Shown here: positions 1 to 6,170 of the stretch, one piece after another | Layout: every line of letters begins with the position of its first letter | Numbering within the stretch: the first letter of the stretch is position 1 | Virus record (IMG/VR): IMGVR_UViG_3300046501_000053 | Span: 1-43,300 of that record | Length of the DNA: 43,300 nucleotides | Reading direction: 5' to 3' (one strand) | Source of the DNA: a virus | Translations under genes and position numbers: made by a program | The notes under the pieces: generated by a model | The model's database searches: none | What the model was told of the DNA's origin: nothing | Seen by the model: only the letters and a program-made list of their open reading frames with translations

Positions 1-17
1 TCCTTGAAGATTTCCAC
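1..17 (-). CDS. Possible 5' end of an integrase-position gene (partial)
   Basis: On the minus strand a GTG at 17..15 is preceded by AGG about eight bases upstream and opens a frame (VEIFK...) that runs off the left edge. A second frame, starting with TTG at 84 and overlapping the TGA of the Xis-like gene, is also open to the edge, so the true start cannot be fixed. A site-specific integrase is expected next to an AlpA/Xis-like gene at this end of a lambda-like early operon, but nothing visible here proves it. Confidence 0.25.
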
Positions 18-80
18 GGTATAACCTGTAGGGCAGGGTTTTAAAGGGTTCTGTGCGATTGTCAGATTTTGGTGTACTGA

Positions 81-293
81 TCAATGTACTGATTGGTCGT
101 TGCTGGGGGTTGTTGCAGCCATCCATTCAGCAATGACTGACTGGCGCCAGGCGACCGAGTTGGGGCCTATTCTAACCTGTTTTGGGAATGTGCCCTCCCT
201 GATCCGCCGATAAACTGTGTTTCGGCCCAGGCCGGTAGTGTGCAGCACCTCGTCGAGGCGCAGGAAGCGATCAATATTTTCTGCAGTAGCCAT
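81..293 (-). CDS. AlpA-family DNA-binding protein, possible excisionase
   Basis: A 70-residue protein with the winged-helix/MerR-like fold typical of AlpA and phage Xis proteins: a helix-turn-helix near residues 12-33 (LDEVLHTTGLGRNTVYRRI) followed by FPKQVRIG and a conserved Trp in VAWRQS. This family binds DNA next to att sites or prophage promoters. The start is set by GAGG eight bases before ATG. It is the last complete gene of the leftward operon, where xis normally sits beside int. Excisionase versus transcriptional activator cannot be decided from sequence alone. Confidence 0.75.
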   Translation of the reverse strand: MATAENIDRFLRLDEVLHTTGLGRNTVYRRIREGTFPKQVRIGPNSVAWRQSVIAEWMAATTPSNDQSVH

Positions 294-372
294 AGGAATA
301 CCTCGCCACGCCGTCGCCGGGTGGAATGATTGGTTTGTGGTGTCCTTGCCGCGCTGGGCGGCAGAAGGTGGG

Positions 373-912
373 TTAGTTGGTTGCTTTCTTGATTGCGGCC
401 CGCGCGTCGAACATGGCGTAGTACAGGCGGTGGAAGATCGCGCAGCTCGGGTCTTCGTGGTCGTCGCCGCCGTGCTCGAAGATTCCGTCGATGGGGCCGC
501 TGTAGTTGCTGGCGATCTGCTCGCATTCGCCTGCCACCTGGGTGAGCGCTGTCAGTGCTTTCAGAAGTTGCTCGCTGCTGGCGCGTTCCTCGCGACCGAT
601 ATCCCAGAACCGCTGACCCCAGTGATCCGGCGGCGGCGGGTTTGTGTTTTGGGCACCCATGGCCAGGGCCCCGACAATCGCGTCACACAGGTCGAGCTTG
701 TAGTCGTTGTCGCCGTCGATACTCAGGCCGCGCCGGCGCAGGGCGCTTACCACATCGTTTCGATCCAGGCCCTGATCTTCCAGAATGATGTCTCGCTCTG
801 GCTCGCCCGGGGTGACAATGACCAGGGCAAGCTTGGCGCCGGGCGGGAAGTAGCCGCTGAGTTTGACCAGGGCGTCGTTGGCTGCTTCGTGGAAACGCTG
901 AACTGCTGACAT
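373..912 (-). CDS. Hypothetical phage protein (179 aa)
   Basis: No family recognised. The ATG at 912 is preferred over an upstream ATG because GAGG stands eight bases before it. The same leader (CGAGGTATTCCTATG) precedes the Xis-like gene at 293. The N-terminal half looks like a compact alpha/beta domain with the motif DIILEDQGL, and the middle carries NPPPPDHWGQRF. A helical C-terminus follows, with a patch rich in Asp, His and Glu (HGGDDHED) that could bind metal. It lies in the leftward early operon; no function is claimed. Confidence 0.6.
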   Translation of the reverse strand: MSAVQRFHEAANDALVKLSGYFPPGAKLALVIVTPGEPERDIILEDQGLDRNDVVSALRRRGLSIDGDNDYKLDLCDAIVGALAMGAQNTNPPPPDHWGQRFWDIGREERASSEQLLKALTALTQVAGECEQIASNYSGPIDGIFEHGGDDHEDPSCAIFHRLYYAMFDARAAIKKATN

Positions 913-961
913 AGGAATACCTCGCCCGCCGCTCACCGGCAGGCATGTAGGGGGATTGGGG

Positions 962-1285
962 TTAGGGAAGCGTTGTGCCGATTTGTGCTGCTACGACGGT
1001 GATCGCCTGGCGTAGGGCGCCACCTCGATCCGCGTCGTCGGTCCAGCCGATGTTCTCGCCGAAGCCGCGCCGCTCGACCATCACGTATTGCAGATTGGTG
1101 AACCAGAGGATGCTGAGCTGGAGCGTCACCGCCAGGCGCATGGCCTGGACATCGTCACTGAGTGGGTGCCATTGCTCCCGCCCGGATTCCGGATCGTCGT
1201 AGTAGAAGGCATCGCTTCCGCGCCGATACTCCAGCTCGAAGCCCATGGCCTTTGCTGAAAGTCGTAACAGTTCGTGGTCCGTCAT
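962..1285 (-). CDS. Phage ABA-sandwich-like small protein (107 aa)
   Basis: A small acidic protein beginning MTDHELLRLSAKAMGFE, the opening typical of short phage proteins with a so-called ABA-sandwich domain, which are common in Pseudomonas prophage early regions. Their molecular role is unknown. It starts two bases after the stop of the upstream methyltransferase gene (TAACCATG), so it is probably translationally coupled. The weakly spaced AAGG lies inside the end of that gene. Confidence 0.6.
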   Translation of the reverse strand: MTDHELLRLSAKAMGFELEYRRGSDAFYYDDPESGREQWHPLSDDVQAMRLAVTLQLSILWFTNLQYVMVERRGFGENIGWTDDADRGGALRQAITVVAAQIGTTLP

Positions 1286-1287
1286 GG

Positions 1288-1758
1288 TTACGAGCCCTTC
1301 ATAAACGTGATCCAGTGCGTTTTCTCGCGTTTACCTGACTTGTGGCCAAACAGCGGCAACTCATCGGTCAGGGCAAGAATCTCGCTGACCCGGACCTGGG
1401 TCTCGTTCCATTTGAAGATCAGGAACTGGCCGGGCCTTAGCACCCTGAAGCACTCGGTGAACCCTTTGCGGAGATCGTCGCGCCAGTCGTCGGTGAGGAT
1501 TCCGTACTTCAGCCGAAGCCAGCTTTCACGGCCGGCGCGCACCAGGTGCGGCGGATCGAACACCACCATGTTGAAGCTGGCATCGGGGAAGGGCAGTTGC
1601 CGAAAGTCCATGATTACGTCCGGCTCGACCTTCAGCACCCGGCCATCACACAGAACATGCTCCTCATCGCGGATGTCGCCGAACAGGGCACGCTGATCGC
1701 CCTTGTCGAACCACATCATCCGGCTGGCGCTGCAGGGGTCGAGGACTTGCGCATTCAT
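1288..1758 (-). CDS. SAM-dependent DNA methyltransferase-like protein (156 aa)
   Basis: A compact class I methyltransferase. Motif I is a variant VLDPCSASRMMWFD near residues 5-18, and motif IV is FDPPHL near residues 67-72, the DPPH form of the DPPY/NPPY catalytic loop of amino-methyltransferases. FRVLRPGQFLIFKW follows as a late core strand. At 156 residues it is single-domain, with no recognisable target-recognition domain. Such enzymes in phages methylate DNA, perhaps against host restriction. Its ATG overlaps the stop of an 18-codon mini-gene upstream (ATGA). The substrate base is not determined by sequence. Confidence 0.75.
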   Translation of the reverse strand: MNAQVLDPCSASRMMWFDKGDQRALFGDIRDEEHVLCDGRVLKVEPDVIMDFRQLPFPDASFNMVVFDPPHLVRAGRESWLRLKYGILTDDWRDDLRKGFTECFRVLRPGQFLIFKWNETQVRVSEILALTDELPLFGHKSGKREKTHWITFMKGS

Positions 1759-1811
1759 GGCCTCGGCCCCTTGTAGATGAAGACGTAGGCGAACCAGAGG
1801 GTGGCGATCAT
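1755..1811 (-). CDS. 18-residue membrane mini-protein
   Basis: Reads MIATLWFAYVFIYKGPRP and stops. Its ATG overlaps the stop of the gene upstream and its stop overlaps the ATG of the methyltransferase downstream, both as ATGA. The product is almost entirely one hydrophobic, aromatic helix with a basic tail. The double overlap argues that it is translated, either as a peptide or as a coupling cistron. No function is known. Confidence 0.5.
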   Translation of the reverse strand: MIATLWFAYVFIYKGPRP

Positions 1812-2038
1812 GGCGTCACCCCGTCAGGTTTGTATTTGGTCAGACGCCACTTGGTGTTGTTGCTCTGGCTGTGATCCGACTCGACCAGGCCATCGCGCTT
1901 CATCAACTCCAGTTCGCGGCGGACCTGCTTGGTGGTGAACGGCTCGATGTGGAAGCGGAACCACCAGGTGCAGAACCAGTTATCCCGGGAGCCGCCCACG
2001 CCGCTCATGTATGTGGTGATGCGCTGGCGTAGGGTCAT
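1808..2038 (-). CDS. Winged-helix-like small DNA-binding protein (76 aa)
   Basis: The start is the ATG at 2038, which overlaps the stop of the upstream gene as ATGA; an ATG further upstream lies inside that gene. The segment FTTKQVRRELELMKRDGLV followed by TKWRLTKY reads as the recognition helix and wing of a winged-helix domain, similar to small phage regulators. The N-terminus is rich in aromatic residues (DNWFCTWWFRFH). A regulatory role inside the early operon is likely but its target is unknown. Confidence 0.55.
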   Translation of the reverse strand: MTLRQRITTYMSGVGGSRDNWFCTWWFRFHIEPFTTKQVRRELELMKRDGLVESDHSQSNNTKWRLTKYKPDGVTP

Positions 2039-2358
2039 GGCGTCACCCGCTTGCGCACCCAAACGCACATGGGGCCGTCGTCGGTATCGTGAATCGAGAA
2101 GATGAACCAGCCTTCGCCAGGAGGATTGGAGGGGTTCCAGGCTGCACAGTCGGCGATACCTTCAGCAAGCCAAGACGCCTGGACCTCTTCTGACGCGTCG
2201 TATTCGAAAGCCAGTTCGCGCACTTCCAGGCCGCGCGAGTCAAACCAAGCGTATGGGATAAGCTCGTCTTCGGTTGATGGCCAGGCGGGGTGTGTCCAAT
2301 AGCCGTGTGCGTCACGCTCAACTGGTAGCGGCTGGATCAAAACAGTTTCTTCAGGCAT
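2035..2358 (-). CDS. Hypothetical early phage protein (107 aa)
   Basis: The start is the ATG at 2358, with AAGGA nine bases upstream; earlier in-frame ATGs have no ribosome binding site. The C-terminus GWFIFSIHDTDDGPMCVWV is of a type that recurs in small Pseudomonas phage early proteins of unknown function. It is acidic and Trp-rich, with no catalytic motif or membrane segment visible. Confidence 0.55.
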   Translation of the reverse strand: MPEETVLIQPLPVERDAHGYWTHPAWPSTEDELIPYAWFDSRGLEVRELAFEYDASEEVQASWLAEGIADCAAWNPSNPPGEGWFIFSIHDTDDGPMCVWVRKRVTP

Positions 2359-2437
2359 GACTTCGTCCTTGCCGCTATAGCGGCTGACTTTGAAGGGGGA
2401 GGGGTTACAGGTTTTGCGAAAGAGTACGGATGTACTC

Positions 2438-3169
2438 CTATCGGGATTTGGCGGCACGCTTGCGGAACTCGTAAACCATGCCGCGCAGATCTACGAGGGC
2501 TTCCTGCAGGTCGCTGCGAGTGGAGTCGATATTCTCGAGCAGTTCACCTTCACCATCGTCGCCGCCCTCATCAACGGCCAGCAGAGCCAGTCCGTATGAC
2601 TGGAACTTCGCCAGCACGTCGTCGGCTGACTTGGCCATGTACTCGGCGTGCTCGATGGCATAGTCCTCTGGTGACCGATCGGGATGCTCGGGACCTAGAG
2701 GGTTGGGCGAATAGCGCAAGGCAGACTTGTATGCAGCATCAAGTGCATCATCCAGGTCGCCGCCTGTCTTCTTGGCCTCGTTGAAGGCGATGATCATCTT
2801 CGCCCGCACGTCGTAGCAGCGCTCAACCGGCATGCATGCCATCTGCTCGCCCTGTGGCTTAGTCAACTCATCAATTCGCTCATCCGCTGCGGTCAGGCGC
2901 TCCTGAAGTGCGTTTATCTTCAGCTGTTGAGTATTCCAGGCTAGGCCCGCGTTATCGCATTCTTCCGGGTCGACCTGATCGCAATGGGGGCAGCGCGCGT
3001 CCTCGTGGTCGCCGGTGTCGGCGATCTGTTCGCCGCCAAGGCAATGGTAGCTGGGGTAGACCTCGCCACAACCTTGACACTCGACCACGAACGGGCCGCC
3101 GGTGTTGTCATGCGTGACGAGGCCCAAGGCCTTGCGCTGGGGGAGTTTGGTGCAGTGCGGTAAGGTCAT
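2438..3169 (-). CDS. Zinc-ribbon and coiled-coil hypothetical protein (243 aa)
   Basis: The N-terminal 75 residues contain two cysteine clusters, CQGCGEVYPSYHC and CPHCDQVDPEEC, consistent with zinc ribbons. A coiled coil follows near residues 78-105 (LKINALQERLTAADERIDEL). The middle (DRSPEDYAIEHAEYMAKSADDVLAKF) resembles segments found in other phage early proteins. The C-terminus is acidic, then basic (FRKRAAKSR). The ATG overlaps the stop of the DUF4406 gene (ATGA). No enzymatic motif is seen; a nucleic-acid or protein scaffold role is possible. Confidence 0.5.
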   Translation of the reverse strand: MTLPHCTKLPQRKALGLVTHDNTGGPFVVECQGCGEVYPSYHCLGGEQIADTGDHEDARCPHCDQVDPEECDNAGLAWNTQQLKINALQERLTAADERIDELTKPQGEQMACMPVERCYDVRAKMIIAFNEAKKTGGDLDDALDAAYKSALRYSPNPLGPEHPDRSPEDYAIEHAEYMAKSADDVLAKFQSYGLALLAVDEGGDDGEGELLENIDSTRSDLQEALVDLRGMVYEFRKRAAKSR

Positions 3170-3480
3170 CCCGCAATCTCCTTCGATACCAGATCATGGG
3201 CATTCACAACCGTCATGCCGAGTCGTTCGGCGATCAGGACTTCCAGGCGGGCACCCTTTGAATGCTCCCAGCCAGGCAGGGTGGCCACGGTGTCGCACTC
3301 CATCAGGGCGACAATGTCGCGGCGCATGCAGTCAGTCCAGCTGCCGCCCTCGGGGTTGAGTTCGGCGGGGTTGGTGACGCCGTGGCCGCCGGCGCGCAGG
3401 CTGGCGGTCATGCTGTGGAAGGCGGGGAAGTTCAGGCCAGGCAAGCCGCTCATTGGCCCGCTGAGGTAGATACGTTTCAT
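3166..3480 (-). CDS. DUF4406 protein, nucleoside 2-deoxyribosyltransferase-like
   Basis: Opens with MKRIYLSGPMSGLPGLNFPAF, the diagnostic N-terminus of DUF4406, a Rossmann-like fold related to nucleoside deoxyribosyltransferases. NPAEL, the acidic MECDTVATLPGWEHSKGA segment and LEVLIAERLGM follow in the family order, and the 104-residue length is typical. A role in nucleotide metabolism or nucleotide sensing is inferred from fold kinship only. Its start overlaps the stop of the methyltransferase remnant (ATGA). Confidence 0.8.
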   Translation of the reverse strand: MKRIYLSGPMSGLPGLNFPAFHSMTASLRAGGHGVTNPAELNPEGGSWTDCMRRDIVALMECDTVATLPGWEHSKGARLEVLIAERLGMTVVNAHDLVSKEIAG

Positions 3481-3776
3481 GCTGCCTCCATCAATGCTTG
3501 AATGATGCGTTGGCCCGCCAACGGCGGCACCGCGTTTCCAGTCATGTGCATGGTCAGCCGGTGGTTGTCCGGTCGCTGCGTGTCTTTCGGAAAGGATTGC
3601 GCGGCCATGGCCTCGTCGGCGGTAATCATGCGCATCCGATCACCGTCGACCACGGCCCATCGGTCCAGAGTGGTGATGGTGCCGATCGGGCGATCCAGGC
3701 TCCTGCCGGTGAGGCCTGACCCTGAGCCGTAATAGGGCATCACGAACCGCTCGCCGAACCGCTCCCGTCCATTCTT
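3477..3776 (-). pseudogene. C-terminal remnant of a cytosine-C5 DNA methyltransferase
   Basis: In its own frame this stretch encodes the end of a Dcm-type phage methyltransferase: GRERFGERFVMPYYGSGSG, then DRPIGTITTLDRWAVVDGD, RMRMITADEAMAAQSFP, and motif X as HMTGNAVPPLAGQRI. Motif I and the catalytic Pro-Cys loop (motif IV) are absent, because the sequence upstream is reverse transcriptase in another frame. It is therefore a fragment of about 100 codons with no start of its own, left by a deletion that fused two genes. The tail still reads cleanly to its stop, suggesting a recent event. Confidence 0.8.
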
Positions 3777-4362
3777 CACGCGGGTCGTGCATGAGGATTT
3801 GTGTGGCCAGTGCCAGCCACCAGGGTTCGGTGATTCTGGCTTCCAACTGCTTGCGCAGCACCTCCTTGTCGATTGCAACGAAAAAGTTTGCCAGGTCGCA
3901 CTTGAGGTAGAAGATCGGTTTCGACCAGTTCTCGCTGGCGCTGCGGATCTTTGACTCCAGCCGCGTGGCGGCATACAACGTGCCGCGCCCTGGAATGCAT
4001 GCGCAACTGTCCGCTATGAAGCTGGCGTAGAAGCGCGGGGCCACATGGTTGTACATGAGGTGGTGGACGACGCGGTCCCGAAAGGCTGCCGCCCAAACTT
4101 CGCGGGCTTTCGGCCTGGTGACAACGAAACAAATGGAACGGCCTGGCCGGTAAGTGCCGGCAATCAGGTCGTCGTGTAGCTCCAGCAAGTTGATCTCCAT
4201 GTCCTTCTCGAACAGCCGAGCACTTGCGGTGTTCCGCTTGTTGCGTCGGCAGTCGTAGTAAGCCTGGACGAGATCCTCGAACTGGAAGGGGGCAACACTT
4301 AAATCTGCGGACAGGGCGCGCGAGCCGCTCGTTGTTCTTGTCGTTGTTGTTGAGCCAGCCAT
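3777..4362 (-). pseudogene. Truncated DGR reverse transcriptase
   Basis: About 176 residues match the N-terminal half of DGR (Bordetella bRT-like) reverse transcriptases: FQFEDLVQAYYDCRRNKRN, FEKDMEINLLELHDDLIAG, AFRDRVVHHLMYNHVAPRF, IPGRGTLYAATRLESKI and motif A, YLKCDLANFFVAID, with the first catalytic Asp. Just after MHDPRE the frame runs into methyltransferase DNA, and no YxDD motif or thumb is found anywhere on this strand. Family members are normally 300-400 residues. The start is unclear: an in-frame ATG at 4362 and a TTG at 4368 lie inside the template repeat, and there is no good ATG after it. Target genes, Avd and TR all lie just upstream in the same direction. Confidence 0.85.
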
Positions 4363-4405
4363 CTTCAAAGTCCATGTTGTAGGCGTTGTTGGCGGAGCGC
4401 TGCGA
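4305..4405 (-). repeat. DGR template repeat (TR)
   Basis: This 101-bp non-coding copy matches the 3' ends of the two target genes. On the minus strand its centre is a run of AAC, ATG, GAC, GAA and AAG codon-like triplets with 28 adenines, flanked by invariant ends (TCGCAGCGCTCCGCC on one side and a GC-rich 26-base end on the other). Every difference from VR1 (10) and VR2 (14) falls on a template adenine, the signature of DGR mutagenic retrohoming. It sits between avd and the reverse transcriptase, the usual place. Confidence 0.95.
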
Positions 4406-4574
4406 CCTGTCGAGCTATCTACATCGCCAAACCGAAGGCAGTGCCGATCAGCTTGGAAACTGCGCGAGACCTACGCGGACGTTTTAGACCGGCGGTATCT
4501 GTTGTGCGCATGGCGGTGACCCAGAGGTCAGCGGCTCGACCAGATTTGGCGCACAGGCAAGAGGGCCTTGACCC
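4406..4574 (-). other. Leader between avd and TR, with an operator-like site
   Basis: This non-coding stretch between the avd stop and the TR probably forms the 5' part of the TR RNA, which in studied DGRs is needed for priming and RT binding. It contains an imperfect operator-like palindrome at 4485-4499 (ACCGGCGGTAT core) that matches the phage operator consensus AATACCGNCGGTATT at 11 of 14 specified bases. No convincing -35/-10 pair was found beside it. Confidence 0.5.
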
Positions 4575-4928
4575 TCAAGCAGCGGGCGCGGTTGCGGATT
4601 TCTTCCAGGCGTTTGCCTGGCGGCCAACTGAGGCCGTCATCATCATTGCTCTGGCGTGCTGCCCCTTGCTGATCAATCCTCGATTGGTGAGGGCGCGCAG
4701 CAAGTAGTTGAGCATCCAGATGCTTTCCAGCAGGAGGTTGATCTGGGGCAATTTGTCCCGGGTCATGTTGGCCCGACCGATCAGCACCAGGACCTGCAAG
4801 CACTCGTCCCGAATCTTTGCCCCGACAACCTGTTTCAGGTCGCGCGGGATATTGCGCACCAGGTCAAGCGAAAGGCCGAGCAGCTCCTCGGCAACCTTGT
4901 GGATTTCCAAATCCGTATGCAGCGCCAT
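4575..4928 (-). CDS. avd: Avd-like DGR accessory protein (four-helix bundle)
   Basis: A 117-residue, all-helical, basic protein of the four-helix-bundle (S23/Avd) family. Characteristic segments are DLEIHKVAEELLGLSLDLV, NIPRDLKQVVGAKIRDECL, LVLIGRANMTRDKLPQI and LLLESIWMLNYLLRALTNR. Avd forms a pentameric barrel that binds nucleic acid and the reverse transcriptase and is required for mutagenic retrohoming in the Bordetella phage system. The start is the ATG at 4928 (AGGAG eight bases upstream). Its length is normal and it appears intact, unlike the reverse transcriptase. Its place between targets and TR fits a DGR cassette. Confidence 0.88.
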   Translation of the reverse strand: MALHTDLEIHKVAEELLGLSLDLVRNIPRDLKQVVGAKIRDECLQVLVLIGRANMTRDKLPQINLLLESIWMLNYLLRALTNRGLISKGQHARAMMMTASVGRQANAWKKSATAPAA

Positions 4929-4985
4929 CCCTGGACTCCTGAAAAGCGAGGGTGCTATCGCACCCATGAATGAAGAATTGAATGA

Positions 4986-5573
4986 TCAAATAAACTTTCT
5001 GCGGACAGGGCGCGCGAGCCGCTCGTTGCTCTTGTCGTTGTCGAAGAGCCAGCCATCTACAAAGTCCACGTAGTAGGCGAAGTCGGCGGAGCGCTGCGAA
5101 CTGGTCCAGTGATACGCCTGGGTAAACACCTCCGGCACCGTGATTTCAAGGAAGGACGCCTCCCGGCGCGCCATCAGGTAGAAGTCTTTGTGTCCGTCGC
5201 GCTCGAAAGCGGCGCAGAACTGGGCTGCCGGGTGCGAGGTGTCGACGCCGACCAGGTCAGCAGTATTTGCCTGTCCATCCCATGGGCTGTTGGCGCCGTT
5301 CAGTTCATCGCCGTACCCGCCCCACTCATGGGTGGCTTCGGCATCGGCGCCGGTCGGCACGATGAGGTAGTAGGGCTTGTCGCCGCCAGGGAATAGTCCA
5401 CCGTTCACGCCGCCTTCGCCCGGCCAGTACTCGCCGATGGCGGGGATGCCGCTTAACGCAATGGCCGGTGTGGCGGCGATGGCCAGGGTTGCCAGCTTCA
5501 GCACCACCCCTTCGTCCGGGCTGCTGATAGTCAGATCACCACGGGTGTACGTGGTCAGTTCATTTGCGCGCAT
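4986..5573 (-). CDS. DGR variable target protein 1 (195 aa)
   Basis: A C-type-lectin-like/DUF1566-type protein whose last 40 residues are variable region VR1. The middle carries IPAIGEYWPGEGGVNGG and PYYLIVP, then YHWTSSQRSADFAYYVDF and the invariant ERLARPVRR end. In such folds the variable residues lie on an exposed ligand-binding face. The start is the ATG at 5573 with AGGAG eight bases upstream. It has no signal peptide and is encoded among early genes, far from the tail module, so its ligand is probably not the usual tail-fibre receptor. It follows target 2 in the same transcript direction. Confidence 0.85.
   Translation of the reverse strand: MRANELTTYTRGDLTISSPDEGVVLKLATLAIAATPAIALSGIPAIGEYWPGEGGVNGGLFPGGDKPYYLIVPTGADAEATHEWGGYGDELNGANSPWDGQANTADLVGVDTSHPAAQFCAAFERDGHKDFYLMARREASFLEITVPEVFTQAYHWTSSQRSADFAYYVDFVDGWLFDNDKSNERLARPVRRKFI
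4999..5099 (-). repeat. DGR variable repeat VR1
   Basis: 101 bp aligned without gaps to the TR at 4305-4405. The ten differences change AAC to GAC, TTC, TAC, TTC, GAC and AGC, ATG to GTG and GAA to GTA; all sit on template adenines. The 15 bases at the upstream end and the 26 GC-rich bases at the downstream end are identical to the TR. The downstream block is the expected initiation region of mutagenic homology. Confidence 0.95.
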
Positions 5574-5637
5574 GAGATGCTCCTATGAGCGGAATAAGGG
5601 TGCAGGTAGCCGGCGCTTCCCGACGAGCTTCTGGTCT

Positions 5638-5656
5638 GAGCGCCGTCCTGGCGCTC
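5638..5656 (-). other. Stem-loop downstream of VR2
   Basis: A perfect 7-bp inverted repeat (GAGCGCC / GGCGCTC) with a five-base loop lies in the gap between target 2 and target 1, about 40 bases after the stop of target 2. DGRs often have a DNA hairpin just after the VR that aids retrohoming, so that is one reading. It could equally be an mRNA structure ahead of target 1. There is no T run, so it is not a standard terminator. No equivalent stem was found after VR1. Confidence 0.45.
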
Positions 5657-5693
5657 CCGGGAATCACCTGCGAAAAACGATTGAAGGAATGAA

Positions 5694-6170
5694 TTACTGA
5701 ATAGGGAGGCTGCGGACAGGGCGCGCGAGCCGCTCGCGGTCCTCGCCGTCGCCGCTGAGCCAGCCATCTCCAAAGCCCATGGTGTAGGCGGTGTCGGCGG
5801 AGCGCTGCGAGCTCAACCAGTGGAAGCGCTCTTCGTTCATCGTTACCAGGCCGTCCGCCTGTGCCGCCTTAACCAGCTGCCCCTCAAGGCAGGAAGGGAT
5901 GTGCCCGCCCAACTCAAGAGCCTTGATGGCGATCACGCTGCCAGCTTCTGCCATGGCGCGGGTATTCGCTTCGCCGTCGCTGTAGCTGTCGGCGCCTTTG
6001 ATCTTTACGCCGTACTCGCCCCAGGGCCCGACGAGTTCGTCAGGCAGCTGGATCAGGGCGCGCTCGACGCCGTTGAGCCAGTAGCGGGTGATGAACACGC
6101 CACCGGCCAGCGGTTGGCCGCGCTCGGGGAGTTCGGCGGCGAGTACTGCTTGCTGTGCTTGCTTGGTCAT
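5694..6170 (-). CDS. DGR variable target protein 2 (158 aa)
   Basis: A second protein ending in a variable region, VR2. The N-terminal part differs from target 1: GGVFITRYWLNGVERALIQLP and VGPWGEYGVKIKGADSYSDG, then RFHWLSSQRSADTAYTMGF and ERLARPVRSLPIQ. The shared WxSSQRSA...DGWL...ERLARPVR frame suggests the same C-type-lectin-like fold. The start is the ATG at 6170 with GGAG eight bases upstream. It lies upstream of target 1 and both lie upstream of avd, so one template serves two receptors. The substituted residues are Ser, Gly, Asp, Thr and Arg, unlike VR1, which gained Phe, Tyr and Val. Confidence 0.85.
   Translation of the reverse strand: MTKQAQQAVLAAELPERGQPLAGGVFITRYWLNGVERALIQLPDELVGPWGEYGVKIKGADSYSDGEANTRAMAEAGSVIAIKALELGGHIPSCLEGQLVKAAQADGLVTMNEERFHWLSSQRSADTAYTMGFGDGWLSGDGEDRERLARPVRSLPIQ
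5710..5810 (-). repeat. DGR variable repeat VR2
   Basis: 101 bp aligned without gaps to the TR. Fourteen differences, every one at a template adenine and dominated by A to G and A to C. The flanking invariant blocks match both the TR and VR1. VR1 and VR2 changed different subsets of adenines, so the two were diversified independently. Confidence 0.95.

Noticed and set aside
217-909. Plus-strand open frame of 230 codons
   Set aside because: It lies antisense to the minus-strand Xis-like and 179-aa genes, which have ribosome binding sites and operon context; its translation has no recognisable domain.
3640-3776. C-terminal continuation of the RT reading frame
   Set aside because: The frame is open to 3640 but encodes an Arg/His-rich out-of-frame reading of the methyltransferase, not RT motifs.
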